Source: Clostridiales bacterium UBA7044 (GTDB taxonomy: Bacteria; Bacillota; Clostridia; Oscillospirales; Oscillospiraceae). Taken from it: a DNA stretch of 51,460 bases. A program made the translations under genes and the position numbers. The notes under the pieces were generated by a model that did no database searches, had not been told where the DNA came from, and worked only from the letters and a program-made list of their open reading frames with translations. Positions 30,900 to 38,629 of this stretch are shown one piece after another. Every line of letters starts with the position of its first letter. The stretch's first letter is position 1. The stretch spans positions 1 through 51,460 of the forward strand of contig DLAP01000025.1 in NCBI GenBank assembly GCA_002493965.1, read 5' to 3'.

Positions 30900-31785
30900 C
30901 ATGATTTTTGGACTGACGTGTCTGGCAGCGGCCCTGGCCATGGTGCTCATAAATCGGGTGAAGACGAAGAAGACCATGGACACCCTGGATAAAATGCTGG
31001 AGCAGGCGAAAAACGGCACCTTTCGGGAAGCAAACTTTGATGAAACCAGGCTTTCCGCTCTGGAAATGCGTTTCTTCCAGTACCTCACTGCCGGAGCAGT
31101 CTCGGCGGAAGCCGTAAAACGGGAAAAGGATAAGATTAAGTCCCTCATCGCTGATATCTCTCATCAGACAAAAACGCCTATTGCGAACCTGCTCCTGTAC
31201 AGTGAGCTTTTGCAGGAAGAAAATCTAAGTGAGGAGGCCCAGGGCAGCGCGAAGGCCATCCGGAAGCAGGCGGAAAAGCTGCGGTTTCTCATCGATTCTC
31301 TGGTGAAGCTGTCCCGGCTGGAAAACGGAATCCTCGCCTTGTCACCGGAAAAGCAGCCCACCCAGCCCATGCTGGAGGCGGTTGTCGGTGCTTATCGGCG
31401 CAAGGCAGAAGAGAAGGGGCTGTATCTGCACTTGGAGCCTTCGGAGGAAAGCGCCGTCTTTGACGGAAAATGGACGGCGGAGGCACTGGGAAACCTTCTG
31501 GACAATGCCATTAAGTACACCCGGGAGGGGGGCATTACGCTGAAGGTCACGCCCTATGAGCTGTTCCTCCGGCTGGACATTGGCGATACAGGAATTGGCA
31601 TTCCCGAAGAGGAGCAGGGGAAGATCTTTACCAGGTTCTACCGGTCGGAGACGGTGAAGGAGCAGGAGGGTGTCGGCATCGGATTGTATCTGACCCGGGA
31701 GATCCTCTCCAAACAGGGCGGATATCTCAAGGTTTCCTCGGAAGTGGGAAAGGGGAGTACCTTCTCCGTGTTTTTGCCCAGGTAA
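30892..31785 (+). CDS. Sensor histidine kinase without extracellular sensor domain
   Basis: A 297-residue kinase. It has a single N-terminal membrane segment (MIFGLTCLAAALAMVLINRV, about 4-23) and a short linker, then HisKA with the phosphorylated His91 (ADISHQTKTPIANLL). The HATPase domain has the N-box ALGNLLDNAIKYT, G1 DIGDTGIGIP, F-box IFTRFYR and G2 GVGIGLYLTREI. Lacking a sensor domain, it probably reads the state of a membrane partner, as intramembrane-sensing kinases of peptide-resistance modules do with their ABC permease (inference). It overlaps the regulator gene by eight bases. Confidence 0.94.
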   Translation: MNSMIFGLTCLAAALAMVLINRVKTKKTMDTLDKMLEQAKNGTFREANFDETRLSALEMRFFQYLTAGAVSAEAVKREKDKIKSLIADISHQTKTPIANLLLYSELLQEENLSEEAQGSAKAIRKQAEKLRFLIDSLVKLSRLENGILALSPEKQPTQPMLEAVVGAYRRKAEEKGLYLHLEPSEESAVFDGKWTAEALGNLLDNAIKYTREGGITLKVTPYELFLRLDIGDTGIGIPEEEQGKIFTRFYRSETVKEQEGVGIGLYLTREILSKQGGYLKVSSEVGKGSTFSVFLPR

Positions 31786-31790
31786 CATAT

Positions 31791-32010
31791 TGCCTTCCCC
31801 TTTGGGGAAGGTGGATCGCCGAAGGCGAGACGGATGAGGTGTTCGATAGCGGAACCGGTTCGTTTAGACGCTCATTTATGAGCAGTTTTAACCTTTCACA
31901 ACCTCACCCGCCCCCTTCGGGGGCACCTTTACCCTATGGTGTGATTGCCGCCGGCAATCACCACAATCCGAATCTGCTGCGCAGTGCACCACCTCAAAGG
32001 GGAGGGCTTT
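31791..32010. repeat. Composite of REP-like repeats between kinase and ABC genes
   Basis: Block 1: CCTTCCCC-TTT-GGGGAAGG (31793-31811), TCGCC-GAA-GGCGA (31816-31828), then GACGGATGAGGTG. Block 2, opposite orientation: ACCTCACCC, GCCCCC-TTC-GGGGGC (31910-31924). Between and after are GTGATTGCC-GCC-GGCAATCAC (31941-31961) and ACCTCAAAGGGGAGGG (31991-32006). Block 1 matches the plan of the copy at 86-148. This fills most of the 357-base gap 31786-32142. No gene is present in it. Confidence 0.65.
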
Positions 32011-32084
32011 GGACAGCCAATTCTTTCAAAACTGAAAGAATTTTCTGCCCCCCGGACAGAATGTGGAAAGAAACATATGAGAGA

Positions 32085-32124
32085 ATCTGTATGTAGAGGC
32101 GAAAGGCCTCGCATACAGATTTTT
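32085..32124 (+). terminator. Terminator-like attenuator directly before the ABC ATPase SD
   Basis: ATCTGTATG / CATACAGAT (32085-32093 / 32112-32120) plus inner GAGGC / GCCTC with loop GAAAG, followed by five T and only two bases later by TTGGAGG, the SD of the ABC gene. A second A/T-rich hairpin AATTCTTTC / GAAAGAATT lies at 32019-32042. The position suggests conditional read-through controls the transporter (inference). Confidence 0.75.
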
Positions 32125-32142
32125 CTTGGAGGTATACAAAAA

Positions 32143-32814
32143 ATGGAAGTATTACAGGCGAAAGACCTGAAGAAGATCTATGGCACCGGCGAAAACGCCG
32201 TCCACGCCCTGGACGGGGTGAACCTCAGCGTCAATAAGGGGGAGTTTGTGGCGATTGTGGGCACCTCCGGTTCCGGAAAATCCACCCTGCTTCATATGCT
32301 GGGCGGCCTGGACCGGCCCACGGAAGGGAGCGTATGGGTGGATGGACAGGACATCTTCTCACTGAAAGAGGAGGCTCTGACCATTTTCCGCCGCAGGAAG
32401 ATCGGCTTTGTGTTCCAGTCCTATAACCTGGTGCCGGTGCTGAATGTGTATGAGAACATCGTTCTGCCTCTGGAGCTGGACGGACGGAAGCCGGACAAGG
32501 CCTTTATCGACCAGATTGTGAAGACCCTGGGCCTGGAAAAGAAGTTAAATTCTCTGCCCAGCCAGCTTTCCGGCGGTCAGCAGCAGCGGGTGGCCATTGC
32601 CCGGGCTCTGGCGTCCGCGCCCGCTATGATCCTGGCGGACGAGCCTACGGGCAATCTGGATTCCAAAACCAGCCAGGATGTGCTGTCTCTCTTAAAAGTC
32701 ACCAGCCAGAAGTTCTCCCAGACCATCGTCATGATTACCCACAATGAGGAAATCGCGCAAATGGCCGACCGGATCATCCGCATTGAAGACGGACGGATCG
32801 TCACCCGGAAATAA
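32143..32814 (+). CDS. ABC transporter ATPase (LolD/MacB/BceA type)
   Basis: A 223-residue nucleotide-binding subunit. Walker A is GTSGSGKST (40-48), Q-loop VFQSYNLVPVLNVYENIVLPLEL, signature LSGGQQQRVAIARAL, Walker B MILADEPTGNLD, H-loop MITHNEE. The Q-loop context is that of the ATPases pairing with FtsX-type permeases. The ATG at 32143 lies ten bases after TTGGAGG. The partner permease starts 14 bases downstream. Together with the two-component system upstream this resembles antimicrobial-peptide detoxification modules. Confidence 0.95.
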   Translation: MEVLQAKDLKKIYGTGENAVHALDGVNLSVNKGEFVAIVGTSGSGKSTLLHMLGGLDRPTEGSVWVDGQDIFSLKEEALTIFRRRKIGFVFQSYNLVPVLNVYENIVLPLELDGRKPDKAFIDQIVKTLGLEKKLNSLPSQLSGGQQQRVAIARALASAPAMILADEPTGNLDSKTSQDVLSLLKVTSQKFSQTIVMITHNEEIAQMADRIIRIEDGRIVTRK

Positions 32815-32828
32815 GGGGGGTGAAGGGT

Positions 32829-35474
32829 ATGAATGTCAAAAACAGAGCCTGCATCCGAAAGCTGAGCATGAAAACCCTGCGGGCCTCCTGGAAGCGGAAT
32901 ATCATTGCTGTGCTGGCCATCGCTTTGACGGCGCTGCTGTTTACTTCCCTCTTTACCGTCGCTCTGTCTCTCACAAAAAGCTATGAAAACTACACCTTCC
33001 GGCAGATCGGCGGGTACAGCCACGGCACCTTTAAAGAGGTAAACGAGGAACAGGCCGCCGCCATTGCCGCCCATCCCAAGGTCAAGTCGGTGGGATTGCG
33101 GACAGTGGGTGGATTTGCCTATAGCGGTGTTTTCGCCAAATCGCCGGCGGAAATAAGCTACATGGACGAAAACTGCACCACCTGGAGCTATGCTCAGCCC
33201 AAGGTAGGCCGGACGCCCCGGAGCGGGAAAGAGATCACCATGGATACCAAGGCCCTGGCGCTGCTGGGAGTGGAGCCAGAGCTTGGGGCACAGGTGACAG
33301 TGGATTTTGCTGTGGGGTATGATACGCAATCCAGCTTTGAAAAAACCGATACCTTTACCCTGGTGGGCTGGTGGGACTACGATGAGATCATGCCCGTACA
33401 CTACTTGAATGTGTCAAAGGATTATATTGATACATTACAGGCGGAGGCGCTGGAGCGCGGCCTGGATGATTTCCGCAGCGACCTGAATGTGATGCTGGTT
33501 TCCTCCCTGGATATTGGGGGGCAGATGGAGCAGGTGGACACGGATTTGGGCTACACCTGGGATAATCGGGGAGCGGAAAATAACGTCCGTCTGGGCGTGA
33601 ACTGGGGCTATGCCTCGGAACGGGCAATGCAAAATATGGACGCGGAGACGGTTCTGGGCATCGGCGGGTTTCTGGTGCTGGTGATCTTCACCGGATATCT
33701 CATTATCTATAACATCTTCCAGATTTCCGTCACCGGGGATATTCGGTTCTACGGACTGCTGAAAACCATTGGCACCACACCCCGGCAGCTGAAACGAATC
33801 ATCCGTCACCAGGCCTTGGGACTGTGCGTGGTTGGTATTCCTGTGGGGTTGCTGCTGGGTTGGGGCGTAGGCGCTCTGCTGGTTCCCGTGGTGATGGCTC
33901 AAACCACCATCAGTGGAGGTACGACCATCAGCGCTTCTCCCATGATTTTTCTGCTTGCCGCTCTGTTTGCTCTGTTTACGGTGCTGCTGTCCTGCGGAAA
34001 GCCGGGGAAGATTGCCGCAAAGGTCTCCCCTGTGGAGGCGGTGCGCTACACCGATGCGACCCAGCATTCCACAAAAAGCCGCCGCTCCCGGAAAACCGGG
34101 GTTTTCTCCATGGCCTTTGCGAACCTTGGCAGAAACAAGAAGAAAACCATTCTGGTCATGGCATCTCTGGCTCTGGCGGTGGTGCTGCTGAATGTGCTTG
34201 TCATGTTTGTTGGTGGCTTTGACATGGAAAAGTTCCTGTCCAAGCAGACCTGCGCCGACTTTATCGTCAGCACCACGGACTATTTCCGGTTCAACCACGG
34301 TGTGGATTCCTTTATTACGCCGGAGAATGTGGCGGAAATTGAGGAGAATGTTCAGGTAAGTCTCTCCGGAATGGGATATCGTCCCGGAATCGACACAATG
34401 GCCTGGATGCCAGAGGAAACCTGGCGAATGGAAATGAGGCATTGGAATACAGAGGAACAGGTAGATCAGGCGTTAAAGCACTATCCCCAAAAGGATGGCC
34501 TGGTGATGGAAAAGGCCCTGATTGAAGGGCTGGATGAAAGCCTGTTCTCCAAGCTTCGGGTAGTGGATGGGGATATCTCCCCCATGCTGGAACCGGGCAG
34601 CGGTTGCATTGCCCTCGACGTCCATGTGGATGACTACGGAAATGTGTACGATACGGAGTATTATCCTGCCATTGGAGAGAAAATCACCGTCCAGTATGTG
34701 GACGATGGCGTCTATGTGAATTCCCGCACAGGGAAAGAACCGGAAAATGGTGATAATTCGTACGATATCCACTATGAAGTCCAGGCGGGGAAAGAAGTCA
34801 CTTACACCGTCTGCGCCTATGTGGAGGTGCCGTATTCCATGGGGTATCGCTTCAGCACACAGGGCTACAGCCTTGTGCTGCCCCGGGAGAATTTGGAGGC
34901 GGACAGCGGTGCGGCTGCAACGCCCATTGTCTATCTCTTCGACACCCCGGACGCAGAAGCGGAAGCAGCGGCGGAAAGCTACATTGCGAATTTGACCGGC
35001 AGCGAAGGTAGTATGCTGGAATACGAGAGCAAGGCCACCCTTCGGGAGGAATTCTCTGCCTATCAAAGCATGTTCCTGCTGGTGGGCGGGCTGCTGTGCT
35101 TCATCATCGGTATTGTGGGTATTCTGAACTTCATCAACGCCATTATGACGGGAATCCTGTCCCGGCAGCGGGAATTCGCGGTGCTGCAAGCCGTGGGCAT
35201 GACGGGAAAGCAGCTGAAGAGCATGCTCATCTATGAGGGCCTGTTCTATTCCCTGGGCTCTGCCCTGATTGCGCTGGTTCTGTCCCTGGTCTTAAGTCCT
35301 CTGGCCGGAAATGTGCTGGAAGGCATGTTCTGGTTCTTTACGGCGCGCTTTACGATTTTGCCGGTGCTGGGTGCTGTCCCCGTTTTTGCCCTGCTGGGCT
35401 GGGGAATCCCCGGGATTATGTACCATCAGACGGAAAAGCGAAGCGTTGTGGAGCGCCTCAGAGAAACAGAATAA
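32829..35474 (+). CDS. Large FtsX-domain ABC permease
   Basis: An 881-residue membrane protein built of two MacB/FtsX-like halves. Helix 1 (about 25-48) is followed by an extracytoplasmic domain (about 50-275), three helices (about 278-400), then a second anchor helix (ILVMASLALAVVLLNVLVMFVGG, about 440-462), a second extracytoplasmic domain (about 465-735) and three C-terminal helices. Both FtsX cores show the typical loop after a helix: GLLKTIGTTPRQLKRII and AVLQAVGMTGKQLKSML. The eight-helix, two-ectodomain plan differs from ten-helix BceB. The ATG at 32829 is chosen because AAGGGGGG lies eight bases upstream; the GTG at 32820 overlaps it. Substrate unknown; lantibiotic or bacitracin-like peptides are a guess. 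Confidence 0.9.
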   Translation: MNVKNRACIRKLSMKTLRASWKRNIIAVLAIALTALLFTSLFTVALSLTKSYENYTFRQIGGYSHGTFKEVNEEQAAAIAAHPKVKSVGLRTVGGFAYSGVFAKSPAEISYMDENCTTWSYAQPKVGRTPRSGKEITMDTKALALLGVEPELGAQVTVDFAVGYDTQSSFEKTDTFTLVGWWDYDEIMPVHYLNVSKDYIDTLQAEALERGLDDFRSDLNVMLVSSLDIGGQMEQVDTDLGYTWDNRGAENNVRLGVNWGYASERAMQNMDAETVLGIGGFLVLVIFTGYLIIYNIFQISVTGDIRFYGLLKTIGTTPRQLKRIIRHQALGLCVVGIPVGLLLGWGVGALLVPVVMAQTTISGGTTISASPMIFLLAALFALFTVLLSCGKPGKIAAKVSPVEAVRYTDATQHSTKSRRSRKTGVFSMAFANLGRNKKKTILVMASLALAVVLLNVLVMFVGGFDMEKFLSKQTCADFIVSTTDYFRFNHGVDSFITPENVAEIEENVQVSLSGMGYRPGIDTMAWMPEETWRMEMRHWNTEEQVDQALKHYPQKDGLVMEKALIEGLDESLFSKLRVVDGDISPMLEPGSGCIALDVHVDDYGNVYDTEYYPAIGEKITVQYVDDGVYVNSRTGKEPENGDNSYDIHYEVQAGKEVTYTVCAYVEVPYSMGYRFSTQGYSLVLPRENLEADSGAAATPIVYLFDTPDAEAEAAAESYIANLTGSEGSMLEYESKATLREEFSAYQSMFLLVGGLLCFIIGIVGILNFINAIMTGILSRQREFAVLQAVGMTGKQLKSMLIYEGLFYSLGSALIALVLSLVLSPLAGNVLEGMFWFFTARFTILPVLGAVPVFALLGWGIPGIMYHQTEKRSVVERLRETE

Positions 35475-35493
35475 CAGAAACAGATAAAAAGGT

Positions 35494-35532
35494 TCCGATT
35501 TCCCAGGAAACAGGGGAATCGGAATCTTTTTG
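35494..35532 (+). terminator. Terminator after the ABC permease gene
   Basis: TTCCGATTTCCC / GGGGAATCGGAA (35494-35505 / 35514-35525, one wobble), tail TCTTTTTG. Confidence 0.88.
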
Positions 35533-35534
35533 CA

Positions 35535-35572
35535 AAAGTCCGCCTGTCGCAGGAGCGGCAGGCGGACTTTTA
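35535..35572. terminator. Bidirectional terminator, ABC permease / CBS gene
   Basis: AAAAGTCCGCCTG / CAGGCGGACTTTT, perfect 13-bp stem with a 12-base loop, directly before the stop of the minus-strand CBS gene. Confidence 0.9.
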
Positions 35573-35578
35573 TGTAGT

Positions 35579-35992
35579 TTAGTCTTCCGGAAACAGTTGA
35601 TCGTAGCAATACTTGATGATCGCCTTGCGGGTGATCAGACCGATAAACGCCCCAAAATCGTCCACAACGGGGACAAAATTCTGGTTGGACGCCCGTTCCA
35701 CAAGATCGTGCATGGAGGCCGTGATCCGGACGGGCACATTGTCCCGGCGGCGGTAAATCTCCGTCACCCGCCGGGCTTCCGCCTGACGCATATCCATATA
35801 GCACATATTCTTCATGGCCCACAGCAGGTCCCCTTCGGTTAAGGTGCCCCGATATTCTCCCCGGCGATTGAGGATAGGGATGGCCGCGTACCCGGCAGAT
35901 TCCATTTTCTCCAGCGCTTGGCGGATGGTGTAGTCATCATACAGATACGCGCACATTGCCTTCGGTGTCAGAAAAAACAAGATACTATTCAT
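35579..35992 (-). CDS. Two-CBS-domain protein
   Basis: A 137-residue protein consisting of a Bateman pair of CBS domains. The first covers about 10-60 (YDDYTIRQALEKMESAGYAAIPILNRRGEYRGTLTEGDLLWAM), the second about 85-133 (VPVRITASMHDLVERASNQNFVPVVDDFGAFIGLITRKAIIKY). Such stand-alone pairs bind adenine nucleotides or c-di-AMP and regulate partners. Here no partner is fused or adjacent. The ATG at 35992 follows AAGGAG by six bases; a longer frame to 36028 lacks an SD. A link to the c-di-AMP phosphodiesterase GdpP elsewhere in the window would be speculative. Confidence 0.9.
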   Translation of the reverse strand: MNSILFFLTPKAMCAYLYDDYTIRQALEKMESAGYAAIPILNRRGEYRGTLTEGDLLWAMKNMCYMDMRQAEARRVTEIYRRRDNVPVRITASMHDLVERASNQNFVPVVDDFGAFIGLITRKAIIKYCYDQLFPED

Positions 35993-36042
35993 AGGGTTCT
36001 CCTTTTCGGTGCGGCCCGGTTTTCTCACCTGCCGCTATCACT

Positions 36043-36051
36043 ATTATAGCA
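36043..36051 (-). promoter_or_regulatory. Extended -10 promoter of the CBS gene
   Basis: Minus strand TGC-TATAAT (36051-36043) with no good -35, about 50 bases before the ATG. Confidence 0.5.
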
Positions 36052-36140
36052 CATTCCGAAAGGAAAAGTATGAAATTTTATTGCCAATCTGCCCGTCTGC
36101 TGCCCAATTTTTTACGTTCATTTTTGTGCATGTTGCACAT

Positions 36141-37412
36141 TTAGTTGTGGAATGCGAAGCCAAATCCATCCAAAGTGGCAAAATAGTCCATGGGAGTCTC
36201 CGCCCGACGGATGAGCTGGAAGGAGCCGTCCTCTTTTAGCAGCACCTCGGCAGAGCGAAGCTTGCCGTTATAGTTGTAACCCATGGAGAAGCCATGAGCG
36301 CCGGTGTCGTGGATTGCCACCAGGTCTCCCACGTTGATGGCGGGAAGGCTGCGCTGGACGGCAAACTTGTCGTTATTTTCGCACAGACCGCCCACCACGT
36401 CGTACACATGATCCAGCACTGCGTCCTCCTTGCCCAGGACGGTAATATGGTGATAGGAGCCGTACATAGCGGGCCGCATCAGGTTAGCCGCGCAGGCGTC
36501 CAGGCCCACATATTCCCGATAGATGTGCTTCTGGTGAATCACCGTGGAGATCAGATGGCCGTAGGGCGCCAGCATAAACCGGCCCAGCTCCGTGAAGATG
36601 GCCACGTCTCCCATGCCCGCAGGAGCGAGGACCTGCTCATAGCGCTGGCGGACCCCCTCGCCGATGACAGAAATGTCGCACCGGGGCTGCTCGGGACGAT
36701 AGTCCACGCCAATTCCGCCGGAGAGATTGATGAAGGAAATGTGAGCGCCTGTGGCGTTATGGAGGCGGACGGCCAGCTGGAAAAGCTGACTGCTCAGCTC
36801 CGGATAGTATTCGTTGGTGGTGGTGTTGGAAGCCAGAAATGCGTGGATGCCGAAGTGCTTGACCCCCAGCTTTTGCAGCCTCACCATGCAGCCCGCCATC
36901 TGATCCTCTGTCATGCCGTATTTGGCGTCCCGGGGCATATCCATAATGGTGTTGCACAGGCAGAAGGAGCCGCCGGGATTATACCGGAGGCATACCGTGT
37001 CCGGCATGGGGCCGCCATCTACGGCCTGCTCCAGAAAGTCCAGGTAGGTGGCATCGTCCAGGTTGATATACGCCCCCATTTCATAGGCCTTGCGCATATC
37101 CTGCATGGGGGTCACGTTGGAGGAGAACATCACATTCTTTCCGGTAATGCCCACTGCCTCCGCCAGCAGCAGCTCTGTATAGGTGGCACAGTCGCAGCCG
37201 CAGCCCTCCTCCTTCATAATTTGCAGAATGAAGGGGTTGGGGGTGGCTTTCACGGCGAAATATTCCCGGAAGCCCTTGTTCCAGGCAAAGGCAGCCTTCA
37301 GCGCCCGGACGTTGGCCCGGATCCCGGCTTCGTCATAAATATGGAAGGGCGTGGGAATCTGGGCAGCAATCTCTCTCGCTTTTTCCAAGGTCAGAAAAGG
37401 GGTCTTCTTCAT
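36141..37412 (-). CDS. lysA: Diaminopimelate decarboxylase
   Basis: A 423-residue fold-type III PLP enzyme making L-lysine from meso-diaminopimelate. The PLP lysine is Lys55 in YFAVKATPNP. Other family features: CDCATYTELLLAEAVG, FSSNVTPMQDMRKAY, HFGIHAFLASN, the phosphate-binding LSGGIGVDYRP, FTELGRFMLAPYG, the catalytic cysteine region VVGGLCENNDKFA and HDTGAHGFSMGYNYNG. The last motifs are close to, but not identical with, canonical LysA (CESGD, GAYG), so a related PLP decarboxylase acting on another D-centred substrate is a minor alternative. The SD AGAGG is nine bases before the ATG. Own promoter; no lysine riboswitch was recognised in the short leader. Confidence 0.88.
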   Translation of the reverse strand: MKKTPFLTLEKAREIAAQIPTPFHIYDEAGIRANVRALKAAFAWNKGFREYFAVKATPNPFILQIMKEEGCGCDCATYTELLLAEAVGITGKNVMFSSNVTPMQDMRKAYEMGAYINLDDATYLDFLEQAVDGGPMPDTVCLRYNPGGSFCLCNTIMDMPRDAKYGMTEDQMAGCMVRLQKLGVKHFGIHAFLASNTTTNEYYPELSSQLFQLAVRLHNATGAHISFINLSGGIGVDYRPEQPRCDISVIGEGVRQRYEQVLAPAGMGDVAIFTELGRFMLAPYGHLISTVIHQKHIYREYVGLDACAANLMRPAMYGSYHHITVLGKEDAVLDHVYDVVGGLCENNDKFAVQRSLPAINVGDLVAIHDTGAHGFSMGYNYNGKLRSAEVLLKEDGSFQLIRRAETPMDYFATLDGFGFAFHN

Positions 37413-37500
37413 ACAGGCAATCCTCTCTCATTGAAAAATCCCTGTCTGTCGGCCCAGGGAAAGCCGTGGTTCCGGCGGCAGCGTCCGCCATCCAGCATGA

Positions 37501-37529
37501 ATTGTACGTTATAGGGAGACAAAAGTCAA
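37501..37529 (-). promoter_or_regulatory. Promoter of lysA
   Basis: Minus strand: -35 TTGACT (37529-37524), 17-base spacer, -10 TACAAT (37506-37501). The roughly 80-base leader has a small CCCTG/CAGGG hairpin followed by ATTTTTC, possibly a weak attenuator. Confidence 0.8.
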
Positions 37530-37620
37530 CCCTGATTTCCTCTCTACCCAGGGGAGAGAGAATTTTTCTCCCCACAAGGGAGGATTCTCCCAAAAGTACC
37601 TCCCATTTTTGTGAAAAATA

Positions 37621-37629
37621 TGCTATAGT
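37621..37629 (+). promoter_or_regulatory. Extended -10 promoter of the hemolysin III-like gene
   Basis: TGC-TATAGT (37621-37629) with no convincing -35, 31 bases ahead of the ATG. Divergent from the lysA promoter. Confidence 0.5.
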
Positions 37630-37660
37630 ATGGGCACTTCCTCAGAAAGGTTATGATTCC

Positions 37661-38332
37661 ATGAAACGCACGAAGCTGTCCGACCGCCGTCTTCCCGACT
37701 ACACCCGGGGGGAGGAGATCATGAATATGGTCACACACATTGTGGGCGGAGCCATGGGGATTGCCGCAGTGACCCTTTGCGTCATCCGGGCTGCTCTCCA
37801 TCACAACGTTTGGGGTGTGGTAACATCCGCCATTTACGGCGCGGCCCTGATCGTCACCTTTACTATCTCCAGCGTCTATCACGGCTTAAAGCCCAGCATG
37901 GGGAAAAAGGTCATGCAGGTCATCGATCACTGCACCATCTATTTCCTCATCGCCGGAACCTATACGGTGATCGTTCTCTCCGCTTTCCGGCCTGACCATC
38001 CGGTGCTTGCCTGGAGTATGTTTGCCTTCCAGTGGGCCATGGCCGCCCTAGCTGCCACCCTCACCGCCATTGACCTGAAAAAATATAATGTTTTTTCCAT
38101 GTTCTGCTACATCGGCATGGGCTGGGCCATCCTCCCCTTTGCCGGAGTTGCCATCGAAACCATGGGCTTCGGGGGCTTTCTGCTTCTGCTGCTGGGCGGT
38201 ATTTCCTATACCATCGGCTCCATTCTCTACGGCCTTGGGAGGTCTAAAAAGTGGATGCACTCCGTATTCCACCTCTTTGTGAATCTGGGTGCGCTGCTTC
38301 AATTCTTCTGCATTCTGTTCTACGCGGTGTAA
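37661..38332 (+). CDS. Hemolysin III / PAQR family membrane protein
   Basis: A 223-residue protein with seven transmembrane helices. Family motifs: GEEIMNMVTHIVGGAMG at the first helix, TISSVYHGL (the Ser-x-x-x-His metal-site motif), DHCTIYFLIAGTYT, and HSVFHLFVNLGALLQFF near the end (second His pair). Together these form the zinc site of the CREST/PAQR hydrolase-like superfamily. The name comes from Bacillus cereus hemolysin III; most bacterial members have no proven toxin role. The ATG at 37661 has AGAAAGG 13 bases upstream. Monocistronic, with a strong terminator. Confidence 0.92.
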   Translation: MKRTKLSDRRLPDYTRGEEIMNMVTHIVGGAMGIAAVTLCVIRAALHHNVWGVVTSAIYGAALIVTFTISSVYHGLKPSMGKKVMQVIDHCTIYFLIAGTYTVIVLSAFRPDHPVLAWSMFAFQWAMAALAATLTAIDLKKYNVFSMFCYIGMGWAILPFAGVAIETMGFGGFLLLLLGGISYTIGSILYGLGRSKKWMHSVFHLFVNLGALLQFFCILFYAV

Positions 38333-38343
38333 CCACAAAGTAT

Positions 38344-38378
38344 GATGCCGCGGCGATTTCGCCGCGGCATCAGTTTTC
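38344..38378 (+). terminator. Terminator after the hemolysin III-like gene
   Basis: GATGCCGCGGCG / CGCCGCGGCATC, perfect 12-bp GC-rich stem, loop ATTT, tail AGTTTTC. Convergent with the minus-strand operon, it may serve both. Confidence 0.9.
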
Positions 38379-38386
38379 TGTTTCCT

Positions 38387-38629
38387 TTAAGGTTTGCCCA
38401 CCGGGATATTGGTTTTCTCCCGGATTAGATCCAGCAGGACATTCAGGTTTTCCTCATGGGTGAACCGATATGCCTTCTGCTTTCCGTCGTAGCATACCAC
38501 CAGGTAGCACAGGGTACCGTAGATTCTTCCGTTTTCAAAGAAGCCCTTCGATACCGCCAGCCGTTTATAGACCCGGTCAATGGCGGAAAACGGGATGTAG
38601 CCAATTCGATTCAGGCCAAACATTCCCAC
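38387..38629 (-). CDS. Uncharacterized 80-residue protein, last gene of the ftsH operon
   Basis: An 80-residue soluble protein I do not recognise. Sequence features: MGMFGLNRIGYIPFSAIDRVYKRLAV at the start, then a probable beta-rich middle (GRIYGTLCYLVVCYDGKQKAYRFTHEENL) and a short C-terminal helix (NVLLDLIREKTNI). The strand pattern recalls small PH-like domains, but this is only an impression. The GTG at 38629 overlaps the ftsH stop by one base; an ATG six bases later is an alternative start. Tight coupling to ftsH argues that it is real and may act with the protease (inference). Confidence 0.7.
   Translation of the reverse strand: MGMFGLNRIGYIPFSAIDRVYKRLAVSKGFFENGRIYGTLCYLVVCYDGKQKAYRFTHEENLNVLLDLIREKTNIPVGKP

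Noticed and set aside
35579..36028. Longer start for the CBS protein at 36028
   Set aside because: No SD at that start and it would begin within the likely transcription start region; the ATG at 35992 has AAGGAG.
37413..37529. Lysine riboswitch in front of lysA
   Set aside because: The leader is only about 80 bases and lacks the conserved L-box core; only small hairpins are visible.
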